A program made the translations under genes and the position numbers. Below, piece by piece: positions 8,548 to 16,578 of a stretch of DNA of 64,000 bases. Source of the stretch: Algoriphagus mannitolivorans DSM 15301 (lineage in GTDB: Bacteria; Bacteroidota; Bacteroidia; Cytophagales; Cyclobacteriaceae). The notes beneath the pieces are model-generated. The model saw only the letters and a program-made list of their open reading frames with translations. It made no database searches and had not been told where the DNA came from. Numbering within the stretch: position 1 is the first letter of the stretch; every line of letters begins with the position of its first letter. Location of the stretch: the NCBI RefSeq assembly GCF_000429425.1, contig NZ_AUBV01000005.1:62001-126000 (forward strand), in the 5' to 3' direction.

Positions 8548-9003
8548 ATGAAGGCATATGTCAAGTATCTTTTGGAAGATATTCAGGCAGCATTTAGGCC
8601 TGATGATTTTTTCAAGTCGGAAGAGAAAGATAGTTCCCGGGATCCCATGGAAGCTCATTTTGCAGAAATTGAGCGTTGGCTGAATCAGGATTCAGAGCCG
8701 ACTTTTGGGAGTTTCTGCGGGCTAAAAAGAGAGGATTTTCCCCCAATAGAATTCTACACTTACAGGGAGTTGAGGGCTGTAGTGACTCTTTTTGAGAAAA
8801 TGATGTTTTCGTGGAATCTTACTTTGGATGTTCCTAAGAAGCTACCTATTACCAGAAAATATGAGTTGATGATGGGTGTGCTAGATACCCCAACCCTGAT
8901 TGTGGAAGATGGATTTGTGGGATTTGATTATTGTACCGGAAATCCTGAAGGCTGTGAACTGAGGGAATACTGCTCATGTATCAAGTTTTGGGAAGAAAAG
9001 TGA
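8548..9003 (+). CDS. Conserved hypothetical protein with C-terminal Cys cluster
   Basis: This 151-residue soluble protein belongs to no family I can name. I prefer the Met at 8548 (MKAYVKYLLEDIQAAF) over the one at 8524, which sits directly against a terminator stem. The N-terminal half is acidic and helical (LLEDIQAAFRPDDFF, MEAHFAEIERWL). The C-terminus holds a tight Cys group (DYCTGNPEGCELREYCSC), with four Cys in about 17 residues, which could bind zinc or an Fe-S cluster, or form disulfides. There is no signal peptide or membrane segment. It is flanked by a terminator upstream and a convergent ATPase gene downstream, so it is probably transcribed alone or by read-through. Confidence 0.75.
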   Translation: MKAYVKYLLEDIQAAFRPDDFFKSEEKDSSRDPMEAHFAEIERWLNQDSEPTFGSFCGLKREDFPPIEFYTYRELRAVVTLFEKMMFSWNLTLDVPKKLPITRKYELMMGVLDTPTLIVEDGFVGFDYCTGNPEGCELREYCSCIKFWEEK

Positions 9004-9021
9004 TCTACTATTCTTCCCGGT

Positions 9022-10206
9022 TTATTCCTTTGTCAAGCTCAAAAACTCGATCAAACCAATCACTTCCGTTTCATTTTTGATCGGGAAACGCTCCTTTTCT
9101 GAGTAAATAACCCATTTTTTGGTGGCGCCGATATCCTCACAGGCATTATGAAAGCCTGCAGAAAGCGAAGGTGCTATGGATCTTTTTACTTCAATTGCCC
9201 ACACCTCCTGGTTGTTTCTTTCCAAGATCAAATCAATTTCGGCTTGGTTGCTCGAGCGATAGTAGCTTGGAGTCCAGGTGGAGGACATCGTGTTCAGGAT
9301 ATTTTCTATCACAAAACCTTCCCAGCTGGCTCCTAGGATCGGATGACCATGCAGCTGGTCGAAATTTTGAATACTTAGCAGGCCATGAAGTAAGCCCGTG
9401 TCTCGAATGAAAATTTTTGGTGTCTTGACCAGCCTTTTTTTGATGTTTCCTGACCAAGGCTGCACTTGTCTTACCATAAAGAAATCCTGAAGCGTGTCCA
9501 AGTACGTTTTGACAGTGGTATGACTCACGTCCAGACTTTTGCCAATATTGCTCAGATTGGCCTGCTGACCATGAAAGTGGGCTAACATTGTCCAAAATCG
9601 CTTCATCCGGGTGGCAGGAACCTGAGGTCCAAATAGCGGGATATCTTTTTCTACATAAGTGGTGATAAAGTCCTGTCTCCAGTTCCAGCTTTCCTGATCG
9701 CTTTCAGCCAGATAGCTATCCGGAAATCCTCCTCTAAACCAAAGTTTCTCCACACTGAACCCTAGAGGATCATTTTGTTGGAGTTCAGTGGCGGTGAAGG
9801 GAGTCAGTTCCAGGTATCGGATTCTCCCAGCCAAAGTCTCAGATGACTGCTGAAGCAATTCTTTGGAGGCAGAGCCCAGAAGTAGGAAATGTCCAGCCTT
9901 TTCTCCTGCCCGTTTTCGGATATCGACAAGGCCTCGGATAATTCGAAAAAGGTCCGGCTTACGCTGCACCTCATCGATGACCAAAAGTTGATTTTCAAAT
10001 TGCCGAAGGTAGCTTTCCGGGTCATTCAACTTGGCTAAGTCGGAATCCAACTCCAAGTCGAGGTAATGAATAGGTTTATCCAAAAGAGGCTTGGCAAACT
10101 CCAAAGCCAACGTAGTTTTGCCCACCTGCCTAGGTCCCAAAATGACCACCACAGGCATGGATTTCAGGCCTTGGATAAGCTTGTTTTCAAGAGCTCGGTG
10201 GATCAT
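9022..10206 (-). CDS. AAA ATPase with DUF4143 domain
   Basis: The 394-residue protein has Walker A GPRQVGKTTLA (near residue 24), Walker B QLLVIDEVQRKPDLF, and a sensor segment LLLGSASKELLQ, the AAA_14 domain. DUF4143 follows from about residue 200, with the typical WTMLAHFHGQQANLSNIGKSLDVSHTTVKTYLDTL winged-helix-like part and the closing segment EIDLILERNNQEVWAIEVKRS, which resembles a restriction-endonuclease-like fold (EID...E-K). These ATPases are spread widely through bacteria, often in mobile or stress-linked settings, and their role is unknown. The gene stands alone between a terminated plus-strand gene and tRNA-Leu. A striking inverted repeat lies 48 bases upstream of its start. Confidence 0.9.
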   Translation of the reverse strand: MIHRALENKLIQGLKSMPVVVILGPRQVGKTTLALEFAKPLLDKPIHYLDLELDSDLAKLNDPESYLRQFENQLLVIDEVQRKPDLFRIIRGLVDIRKRAGEKAGHFLLLGSASKELLQQSSETLAGRIRYLELTPFTATELQQNDPLGFSVEKLWFRGGFPDSYLAESDQESWNWRQDFITTYVEKDIPLFGPQVPATRMKRFWTMLAHFHGQQANLSNIGKSLDVSHTTVKTYLDTLQDFFMVRQVQPWSGNIKKRLVKTPKIFIRDTGLLHGLLSIQNFDQLHGHPILGASWEGFVIENILNTMSSTWTPSYYRSSNQAEIDLILERNNQEVWAIEVKRSIAPSLSAGFHNACEDIGATKKWVIYSEKERFPIKNETEVIGLIEFLSLTKE

Positions 10207-10253
10207 GGGATTCTGGATTGACTTTCAAATTTCAAGAAAATTAATCAAAAAGT

Positions 10254-10286
10254 ATGTAAATTGAAAGTTTAACTTTCAATTTACAT
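10254..10286. repeat. Perfect 14-bp inverted repeat upstream of the DUF4143 ATPase
   Basis: ATGTAAATTGAAAG (10254-10267) and CTTTCAATTTACAT (10273-10286) are perfect reverse complements around the 5-base centre TTTAA. Partial copies of the core CTTTCA/TGAAAG occur close by, at about 10221-10227 and 10314-10319. The symmetry and the small spacer fit an operator for a dimeric or tetrameric regulator. A hairpin in a 5' leader is the alternative. There is no T-run, so it is not a terminator. Confidence 0.65.
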
Positions 10287-10395
10287 GGTTTTTTTATCCA
10301 GAAAGTATGAAATCTGAAAGTTTGATGCTCAGCTCAACAAAACTTTTCCTAAGATTTAAACTTTGGAAAAGCTTCTGCCAGCAAGAGGCTGAAAA

Positions 10396-10425
10396 CAAAA
10401 AAAGCCCGCATTCCTGCGAGCTTTA
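10396..10425 (-). terminator. Terminator of tRNA-Leu
   Basis: On the minus strand, just past the tRNA 3' end, AAAGCTCGCA pairs with TGCGGGCTTT around a short GGAA loop, with one imperfect position, and runs into a T-tract (10396-10403 on the plus strand is A-rich). It has normal size and position for a tRNA terminator. Confidence 0.75.
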
Positions 10426-10430
10426 CGGAG

Positions 10431-10514
10431 TACCCAGGGCCGGAGTCGAACCGGCACGAGTGTAACCTCATTGGTGTTTGAGACCAACGCGTCTACCAAT
10501 TCCGCCACCTGGGC
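10431..10514 (-). tRNA. tRNA-Leu (anticodon CAA)
   Basis: The minus strand folds into an 84-base class II tRNA. The acceptor stem is GCCCAGG with CCTGGGT, with one G-T pair at the first position, and the discriminator is A. The anticodon stem TTGGT/ACCAA encloses the loop CTCAAAC, giving anticodon CAA for the codon UUG. A long variable arm follows, and the T arm contains GGTTCGACTCC. CCA is not encoded. It is a single tRNA with its own promoter and terminator. Confidence 0.95.
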
Positions 10515-10549
10515 ATTTCAATTATCTCCGTTCCTTCCTGAACGGGCTG

Positions 10550-10580
10550 CAAATATGAAAACATTTTCTTTTCCCTCCAA
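10550..10580 (-). promoter_or_regulatory. Promoter of tRNA-Leu (Bacteroidota type)
   Basis: On the minus strand TTG (10578-10580) is followed by 20 bases and CATATTTG (10550-10557), seven of eight matches to the Bacteroidota -7 box TAnnTTTG. Transcription would start near 10543, about 29 bases before the tRNA 5' end. The tRNA-Ser gene in this window has the same geometry. Confidence 0.5.
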
Positions 10581-10585
10581 TACCC

Positions 10586-10882
10586 TTACTTCACTTCTTG
10601 CAATTTTTTTGTGCTAAAAGCCATAGGTTTTTCTGCAAAAAGGCTCTTGGTAAAACCCCAGACCGATTTAAATAACTCAGAATCACGATACTTATTCAGT
10701 GCTTCCTCGCTTTCCCAAAAACTATAGGTCATAAAAATATTTTTTTCAGAATGGTCCTGCCAAAGCTCCAAATGCCGACAGCCGGGGAAATTTCTGATGG
10801 AATTTTTATGTTCCTCGAAGTTTTCCAGAAAAGCATCCACCTTTTCGGGCTGAAAAGTCATGCGGACAATACGGATCAACAT
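10586..10882 (-). CDS. Putative quinol monooxygenase (ABM domain)
   Basis: The 98-residue protein is a single antibiotic-biosynthesis-monooxygenase (ABM) domain, a dimeric ferredoxin-like fold. It shows the typical pattern IRIVRMTFQPEKVDAFLENF, then FPGCRHLELWQDHSEKNIFMTYSFWESEEALNKYRDSELF. Members include quinol monooxygenases, heme-degrading IsdG-type enzymes and many of unknown role. No IsdG-type Asn/Trp/His set is evident. The start codon overlaps the stop of the SAM hydrolase-family gene by one base, so the two are co-transcribed. Its reaction cannot be told from the sequence. Confidence 0.82.
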   Translation of the reverse strand: MLIRIVRMTFQPEKVDAFLENFEEHKNSIRNFPGCRHLELWQDHSEKNIFMTYSFWESEEALNKYRDSELFKSVWGFTKSLFAEKPMAFSTKKLQEVK

Positions 10883-11652
10883 CAGGATTCAAAGTTTATA
10901 TAGATCACACTGTCACGCTTCAAGCCCAGCAAGTTTCCTGCATGGCCATGGTGAATGCCAATTTCCAATAAATTCAGGCTATTGAAGAATGCATAAGCAT
11001 CTCCTGCTTCCACTTGATCATAGCCGGTTTGAAGTTTGGAGACCGTTTCCCGACCGAATTGCAAGGTGAATTTTCCGGGATTCAGCTTGTCAAAAATATC
11101 TTTGTGGATATTGGTGATGAAATTCCCATAGCGATCGATTCGGATCACATGCCCGATGATATGTTCTTTGGTCGCTTTGGCCTGACGGGACATTAGCTTT
11201 TTGAAATTAGTCAATGGGCCACCAAAATCATGGATAGCGGCACCTGAGGCTACCTTTGCGGCAATTGGGGCCAAAATATCCTTGGTAGGAAAAGTAGTGT
11301 CACGCAGATGGATGTCAGCAAACTGAACCATTATCCCGGGATCATGATCTGCCAGCAGGCTCAAAATTCCATTATTGGGTCCGACAAAAATATGGTCCTC
11401 CAATTTGACACCGATATAGCCTTGAGTCATGGCTCCGGTGGTGTTGATCCCGACTAGATGCACGGTGCCTTTGGGAAATTCACGGAAGGAATACCTCAGC
11501 ACAAAAGCTGCATGCTCCAAATCATAGGGCTCAATTTTATGGGAAATATCAATGATGTTCAGCTGTGGATTAATCGAAAGCATTTTCGCCTTCACCGCTG
11601 AAACGTAATAATCTTGATCCCCAAAATCCGAGAGGAAAGTAACCAATGCCAT
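10882..11652 (-). CDS. SAM hydroxide adenosyltransferase (SAM hydrolase) family protein
   Basis: The 256-residue protein matches the DUF62 / S-adenosyl-L-methionine hydroxide adenosyltransferase family. The first motif is TFLSDFGDQDYY with the catalytic-region Asp at residue 9. GPNNGILSLL and the C-terminal IDRYGNFITNI are the other conserved blocks. Family members split SAM to adenosine and methionine, while close relatives are fluorinases and chlorinases. Nothing here points to halogenation, because the long loop insert of fluorinase is not evident. It leads a two-gene operon with the ABM-domain gene, downstream of a good minus-strand promoter. Confidence 0.88.
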   Translation of the reverse strand: MALVTFLSDFGDQDYYVSAVKAKMLSINPQLNIIDISHKIEPYDLEHAAFVLRYSFREFPKGTVHLVGINTTGAMTQGYIGVKLEDHIFVGPNNGILSLLADHDPGIMVQFADIHLRDTTFPTKDILAPIAAKVASGAAIHDFGGPLTNFKKLMSRQAKATKEHIIGHVIRIDRYGNFITNIHKDIFDKLNPGKFTLQFGRETVSKLQTGYDQVEAGDAYAFFNSLNLLEIGIHHGHAGNLLGLKRDSVIYINFES

Positions 11653-11699
11653 ACCAGCAAGTAGATTAAAATTGTGTAATTTTGTTTGAGTGGGGCGAA

Positions 11700-11731
11700 C
11701 AAAAATAGAAATTTTATCCTTTTGCCTTCAA
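11700..11731 (-). promoter_or_regulatory. Promoter of the SAM hydrolase/ABM operon
   Basis: On the minus strand TTG (11729-11731), 21 bases, then TATTTTTG (11700-11707), a full match to TAnnTTTG. The predicted start of transcription is near 11693, leaving a leader of about 40 bases before the ATG at 11652. Confidence 0.5.
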
Positions 11732-11756
11732 GGTTTCATTAAATCAAAAAATAAGT

Positions 11757-12746
11757 TTGGTCGAAAAAATCATCACCTTAGAAAATGTCCCCTTGGCTGA
11801 GTTTTTAGGAACAGCCAATGAAAATATACGGCAGATTGCGCAGGCTTTTCCTCAGAGCAAAATTGTCTCCCGGGGAAACGAAATCCGGATTCAGGGCGGT
11901 GCACCCGAGATTCTCCGAATCAACGATCTCATTAATCTCCTTCTGGAGCACTTTGACCGATTTGGCCATTTGACGCCTGAAAATGTCAAAGACTACCTGG
12001 ACATTGAGGGAATTCCTTTCGAAGAAGCCAGCAGGGATCAGGTCATCGTTTTTGGCAACAAGGGTCTGGTGATCAAGCCCAAGTCTCCCAACCAGCGCAA
12101 ATTGGTGGAGGCAGCCATGAAGAATGATTTGGTTTTTGCCCTAGGTCCCGCAGGTACAGGAAAGACTTACATCGCAGTTGCCTTGGCAGTACGAGCACTG
12201 AAAAACCGTGAAGTAAAGCGGATCATCATCACCAGACCAGCTGTGGAGGCCGGAGAAAACCTGGGGTTTTTGCCTGGAGATCTTCAGGAAAAACTCGATC
12301 CATACCTAAGGCCAATCTATGATGCCTTGGCTGATATGGTTCCGCCAGAAAAGCTCAAGTATTATCAAGAAACCCGAGTTATCGAAATTGCACCTTTGGC
12401 GTATATGCGTGGCAGAACCCTGCATGATGCCTATGTGCTGCTCGACGAAGCCCAAAATACGACAAGTGAGCAGATCAAGATGTTTTTGACCCGAATGGGC
12501 CCTAATTCCAAAGTGATCATCACAGGAGACCAAACTCAGGTCGATTTGCCGGTGAGACAAAAGTCCGGCTTGTCAGAAGCTCTGAGAATCCTTAAGGACG
12601 TGAAAGGGATTGGGATCGTCAGCTTGAGTGGTAGAGATGTAATCCGGCACAAATTGGTCAAGGCCATCATCGAAGCCTACGAAAAAACCGAGCAGGAAAA
12701 AGATCAAAATAGAAATGACGCCAACAGCAGAAAAAATAACGGATAA
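11757..12746 (+). CDS. PhoH family ATPase
   Basis: The 329-residue protein has an N-terminal KH-like RNA-binding part (about residues 15-65, NIRQIAQAFPQSKIVSRGNEIRIQG) and the PhoH P-loop ATPase core: Walker A GPAGTGKT at 130-137, ITRPAVEAGENLGFLPGD, Walker B YVLLDEAQNTT, and VIITGDQTQVDLP. PhoH proteins are linked to RNA metabolism and to YbeY-type ribosome maturation. The start is TTG at 11757 (MVEKIITLENVPLAEFLG). There is no in-frame ATG before residue 121, and upstream codons do not match the family, so the TTG start is well supported. It overlaps the following acetyltransferase gene by 32 bases. Confidence 0.93.
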   Translation: MVEKIITLENVPLAEFLGTANENIRQIAQAFPQSKIVSRGNEIRIQGGAPEILRINDLINLLLEHFDRFGHLTPENVKDYLDIEGIPFEEASRDQVIVFGNKGLVIKPKSPNQRKLVEAAMKNDLVFALGPAGTGKTYIAVALAVRALKNREVKRIIITRPAVEAGENLGFLPGDLQEKLDPYLRPIYDALADMVPPEKLKYYQETRVIEIAPLAYMRGRTLHDAYVLLDEAQNTTSEQIKMFLTRMGPNSKVIITGDQTQVDLPVRQKSGLSEALRILKDVKGIGIVSLSGRDVIRHKLVKAIIEAYEKTEQEKDQNRNDANSRKNNG

Positions 12747-13149
12747 GGAGTCCCTTCAAAAGGCCTTCAAAATCCGTGAGACTGTGTTTGTCGTAGAACA
12801 AGGAGTAGATTCCAGAGATGAGTATGATGGGTTTGAGGAAAGCTCTTTCCATTTTCTGGCCAAATTGAATGGAAAAGCTGTTGGAACAGCCCGTTGGAGA
12901 TTCACCGATAAAGGAATCAAATTGGAGCGTTTTGCAGTCTTGAAAGAAGCCCGTGGAAAGGGTGTCGGGCAGGCTTTGGTAAAAGCGGTTCTTGAGGATA
13001 TTTCTTCGGTTCCTGAGTCAAAAGGGAAAACGAAATACCTTCATGCACAACTGGATGCTGTGCCCCTCTATTCAAAATTCGGCTTCGAAAAAGTCGGAGA
13101 AATGTTCGAAGAATGTAATATCAAGCATTTCAAAATGGAATTGGCTTAA
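12715..13149 (+). CDS. GNAT family N-acetyltransferase
   Basis: The 144-residue protein is a single GNAT domain of the YjcF/ElaA-like type: KAFKIRETVFVVEQGVDSRDEYDGFE at the start, the strand TARWRFTDKGIKLERFAVL, and the acetyl-CoA pyrophosphate loop EARGKGVGQALV. The end is YSKFGFEKVGEMFEECNIKHFKMEL. It starts inside the last 32 bases of phoH, so translation is coupled, although a functional link is not obvious. The acceptor substrate is unknown. Confidence 0.88.
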   Translation: MTPTAEKITDKESLQKAFKIRETVFVVEQGVDSRDEYDGFEESSFHFLAKLNGKAVGTARWRFTDKGIKLERFAVLKEARGKGVGQALVKAVLEDISSVPESKGKTKYLHAQLDAVPLYSKFGFEKVGEMFEECNIKHFKMELA

Positions 13150-13181
13150 TCCTTGACCTATCAGTATTAAATGAATTACCT

Positions 13182-13760
13182 ATGAAAAAAATAATCTTAA
13201 CCCTATCCTCGATTTGTGCCATTTCTTTAATGTCTTTTGGCCAGCAGGTGATTTCTTCTTCCTCCGGGAATACAAGCAATCCCTATATCAGTTCTTTTGA
13301 CAATGAGGTTAAAATCAACTTTCTAAACCTCATCATGCAGGGCTCTTTCGAAGTGGGATATGAAAAATTTCTAAGCGAAAGCCATTCCATAGAGATCCAG
13401 GGGCTTTTTAATGATCGATTTGGATACAATAGTGAGAGTAGTGGGAAAAAGTACAAAACCAATTCAGTCCAGGCCGCAATGCATTTCTACTTTGGAAATA
13501 ATCTGAATGGCAGGTATCATGTTTTCCCATTATTGAAATTCAGGGTAGGAGATTTTGAGGAAGTCGTCAACGGAGCGATCAAGACCACAGATATGACGGC
13601 CTTTATTCTTGGTGCCGGATTCGGGTACAAGTGGGAGGTTTCTGAGCATTTTGCTTTTGGACCCTATGTTAGCATTGCAAGAGGATTTAGCGAGCAGGTA
13701 AATCAGAGATTCTCTGAAATTGAACTTAATGGAGGATTCAGCCTGGGTTACAGGTTTTAA
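13182..13760 (+). CDS. Outer membrane beta-barrel protein
   Basis: The 192-residue protein has a cleavable signal peptide (MKKIILTLSSICAISLMSFGQ, cleavage before QQV). The mature part is a series of amphipathic strands with aromatic girdles (SFEVGYEKF, HSIEIQGLF, SVQAAMHFYF, YHVFPLLKFRVG, FILGAGFGYKWEV) and ends in GGFSLGYRF, a C-terminal Phe typical for BAM-assembled barrels. Eight strands are plausible. No substrate specificity can be seen. Confidence 0.82.
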   Translation: MKKIILTLSSICAISLMSFGQQVISSSSGNTSNPYISSFDNEVKINFLNLIMQGSFEVGYEKFLSESHSIEIQGLFNDRFGYNSESSGKKYKTNSVQAAMHFYFGNNLNGRYHVFPLLKFRVGDFEEVVNGAIKTTDMTAFILGAGFGYKWEVSEHFAFGPYVSIARGFSEQVNQRFSEIELNGGFSLGYRF

Positions 13761-13780
13761 ATCTATTCCTTCCTAATTCT

Positions 13781-13805
13781 AGAGCCTTTCGAGGCTCTTT
13801 TTTTT
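13781..13805 (+). terminator. Terminator after the outer membrane protein gene
   Basis: AGAGCCT (13781-13787) and AGGCTCT (13792-13798) form a perfect 7-bp stem on the stable tetraloop TTCG, followed by a T-run to 13805. It is a textbook intrinsic terminator. Confidence 0.9.
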
Positions 13806-13845
13806 GCCCAAATCTTTTTACCTTAAGGTTTAATTTTTTTCAGTC

Positions 13846-15699
13846 ATGAGGTTCTCTGATTTTCCATTTTTAAGGTATTTGCCGTTTTTCATCCTGGGGA
13901 TATTATCAAATTCCTATTTCCATATATCCTGGTCTATTGGGCTACTTATTTTGGGGGTTCTTTGGGGAGCATATTGGCTTTTGCTTTTCCTAAAAAGTAA
14001 GGGCTCTACTTTTCTTCAATCTTCGCTGGCTTATCTGATTTTGGTGATTTTGGGATTTTGGATTTCCTCATTCCAGGAAGAAGTCAAAAGGACTCCACAC
14101 CGCTTACAAGAATCCAAAGGGTACTTCGCAAAGGCATTACGGTATGATATTCCAAAGCCTAATTCCCGGGAAAATCTTCTGGAAGTCATCGCCTATCGAG
14201 ACAGCTTGGGCTGGAATAGGGCATCAAACAAGGTAATTCTGTACCATCAGGCTGAGCTCAAGCCCGGCCAACTTTTGTTTGTGGGCCAAAGTCCAGAGCA
14301 AATTGATCCTCCCACTTTTCCGGGTGAATTTGACTACCGGGCTTTTCTGGCCAGAAAGGGAGTTCATTACCGGCAGTTTGTCCGGAAAGGACCGACTATT
14401 CTGGGAATAGAAGCATACAATTCCATGGAGTTTTGGATTTTGAATCTCAGGAAATCGCTGAGTCAGGTTTTGGAAAAGTTTATGGAAATTCCTGAGTCCA
14501 GGCAAATAGCATCAGCGCTTTTATTGGGAGAAAAAGAAGCTTTGGACCGGGAGGTGAGAAGGGCTTATTCCGAAACCGGGACGATGCATATTTTGGCGGT
14601 TTCCGGACTTCATGTAGGTATAATTTATGCCATTTTGCTGTTTCCGCTCAAGCGGGTAAAGACCAAGTCCAGAATCAGAAAAGGCAATCTCTTGGGGGTG
14701 ATTTTGTTGATCTGGATTTATGCCTTGCTGACAGGATTTTCCCCTTCTGTAATCCGAGCTTCGTTTATGTTCACTTTGTTTTCTTTGGGGCAAATGCGGG
14801 AAAGAAAGCCTTCAATTTGGAATATCTTGGCTTTTTCGGCTTTGGTCATGATTGCCATTAATCCAGAGGTGATGTATGAAGTTGGTTTTCAGCTTTCCTA
14901 TACGGCAGTAGCGGGAATTGTAGGATTGCAACCGCTAATCGTCCGATGGTGGGAGCCGCAAAGTCGAGTATTGGAATATTTCTGGCAGCTGGCAGCAGTA
15001 AGTTTGGCAGCCCAACTGGCTACTTTCCCTTTGACGTTATATTATTTTCATATTTTCCCCACTTACTTCCTTTTGGTCAATTTGGTAATCATTCCGATGG
15101 CCTTTGTCGCCATGATTTTGGGATTGGGTTTGTTGAGCCTAAGTTGGATTCCGGGTGTAGGAACTGGCTTGGGGTATGTTTTGGACCATTGGATTTTATC
15201 CCAGAATTCAGTGAACTCCTTTTTTCAAAACCTGCCGGGAGGGGTACAGGAAAGACTCACCATTTCCCTATTTGCTATGGTTTCTGTATGGGGGATGTTG
15301 TTGATCTGGGGAAATTGGGAATGGGGAAATCGGAGAAGGTTGATGTATTTTGCGGCGATTCTTTTGGGACTCTGGAGGCTGGAAGCGTTGGTTTGGGAAA
15401 TTTCAAAGCCAAAGGATGAAATCCTGATTTTTTCAAAAGGGGGCAAGACATTGATTCAATCTCAGGTTGGGTCTCATTACTTGGTTTGGAATCAGGATTT
15501 TCCACCGGAACAAATCAGCTTTTCCCTTGACCCTCTTCGGATCCAGCAGGGAATTCCCAAAATGCCTGAAATCCTCCGGGGTATTTCAACTGAAACAGGG
15601 GTTTGTTTTCCCGGTTTGGGCTTTTCTTATTCTTTACAGCAAAAAGAAATTCTACTAGACTCCGAAAGCAATTTTCAGATTCGAAAATTTGGAAACTGA
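13846..15699 (+). CDS. ComEC/Rec2 family competence membrane protein, short form
   Basis: The 617-residue protein starts with two or three TM helices, then a soluble DUF4131-type domain (about residues 95-200, with QLLFVGQSPEQIDPPTFPGEFDYRAFLARKGVHYRQFV). The ComEC core (about 210-490) follows, with the hallmark segment ALLLGEKEALDREVRRAYSETGTMHILAVSGLHVGIIYAIL split over several helices. The C-terminus has only about 100 residues of soluble sequence and no HxHxDH metallo-beta-lactamase motif, so it lacks the nuclease-like domain of Bacillus ComEC. It probably forms the inner-membrane channel for DNA uptake. Downstream genes are in a separate unit. Confidence 0.9.
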   Translation: MRFSDFPFLRYLPFFILGILSNSYFHISWSIGLLILGVLWGAYWLLLFLKSKGSTFLQSSLAYLILVILGFWISSFQEEVKRTPHRLQESKGYFAKALRYDIPKPNSRENLLEVIAYRDSLGWNRASNKVILYHQAELKPGQLLFVGQSPEQIDPPTFPGEFDYRAFLARKGVHYRQFVRKGPTILGIEAYNSMEFWILNLRKSLSQVLEKFMEIPESRQIASALLLGEKEALDREVRRAYSETGTMHILAVSGLHVGIIYAILLFPLKRVKTKSRIRKGNLLGVILLIWIYALLTGFSPSVIRASFMFTLFSLGQMRERKPSIWNILAFSALVMIAINPEVMYEVGFQLSYTAVAGIVGLQPLIVRWWEPQSRVLEYFWQLAAVSLAAQLATFPLTLYYFHIFPTYFLLVNLVIIPMAFVAMILGLGLLSLSWIPGVGTGLGYVLDHWILSQNSVNSFFQNLPGGVQERLTISLFAMVSVWGMLLIWGNWEWGNRRRLMYFAAILLGLWRLEALVWEISKPKDEILIFSKGGKTLIQSQVGSHYLVWNQDFPPEQISFSLDPLRIQQGIPKMPEILRGISTETGVCFPGLGFSYSLQQKEILLDSESNFQIRKFGN

Positions 15700-15798
15700 T
15701 CCCAGCTTTTTGCTGACTTAATTTATTCAGATTTGTGAGAGGAGGTTTGGCGATCCTACCTTGATGATCTAATTTACTCTATCGAAAACCCGTTTCTG

Positions 15799-16578
15799 AT
15801 GCAAGAATCTATCATACAAACCCAAATAATTGACCGAGTGGGCTTTATTACTTTAAACAGGCCCGAAAAAAGAAATGCGCTAAACCCTAATATGGTCAGG
15901 GAGTTGGGAAGGGCTTTTTCCGAATTGGAGACCAAGGAGGAGGCTAAAGTAATTGTGCTTCGTGCTGAAGGAAAAGCCTTCTGCGCCGGGGCTGATTTGG
16001 ATTATATCCAGCAGCTTCAAAATTTTTCCTATGAGGAAAATCTTCAGGACAGTCAAAACTTGAGAGCTCTTTTTCAGCAGATTTACGAATATCCAAAGGT
16101 AGTGATAGCCCAAGTTGAAGGACATGCCCTTGCAGGAGGTTGTGGTTTAATGACTGTTTGTGATTTTACATTTGCAGTTCCGGAGGCACTTTTTGGCTAT
16201 ACCGAAGTGAAAATCGGCTTTATTCCCGCTTTGGTTTCAGTCTTTCTTCAGGAAAAAATCGGGACAGGAAAAGCTGGAGAACTATTGCTTTCCGGGGAGG
16301 TTTTTTCAGCCGAGAAGGCTTTTCAATACAAATTGCTTACTGAGGTGAAAGAGAAAGATCACATTCAAAGCGCGGTTATGGAATTCTCCCAATTGCTGGT
16401 GCATAACAATTCTGCGTTTTCAATGCAGGAAACCAAAAAGCTTCTTCGGTCCATTGGAAAGGCCGAACGGGATCGTTCACTGGATTTGGCAGCTCAACTC
16501 AACGCGAAGGCAAGGGCTCATGAAGATTGCCAGCGGGGAATTGCCGCATTTTTATCCAAGACCAAACCAGCCTGGTAA
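15799..16578 (+). CDS. Enoyl-CoA hydratase/isomerase family protein
   Basis: The 259-residue protein has the crotonase fold. It contains GFITLNRPEKRNALNPNMVREL, the oxyanion-hole segment AFCAGADLDYIQQL and VEGHALAGGCGLMTVCDFTFAV, followed by FGYTEVKIGFIPALVSVFL. The second catalytic Glu of classical hydratases is expected in the EVKIGFIPA region. The family also includes methylglutaconyl-CoA hydratases, and the long middle helix (NFSYEENLQDSQNLRALFQQI) resembles that subgroup, so leucine degradation is possible. The stop directly abuts the recQ start, which suggests one operon. Confidence 0.87.
   Translation: MQESIIQTQIIDRVGFITLNRPEKRNALNPNMVRELGRAFSELETKEEAKVIVLRAEGKAFCAGADLDYIQQLQNFSYEENLQDSQNLRALFQQIYEYPKVVIAQVEGHALAGGCGLMTVCDFTFAVPEALFGYTEVKIGFIPALVSVFLQEKIGTGKAGELLLSGEVFSAEKAFQYKLLTEVKEKDHIQSAVMEFSQLLVHNNSAFSMQETKKLLRSIGKAERDRSLDLAAQLNAKARAHEDCQRGIAAFLSKTKPAW

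Noticed and set aside
11677..11684. TAATTTTG as promoter for phoH
   Set aside because: It matches the -7 consensus, but no TTG lies at 19-22 bases upstream and the site is in the start region of the divergent gene.
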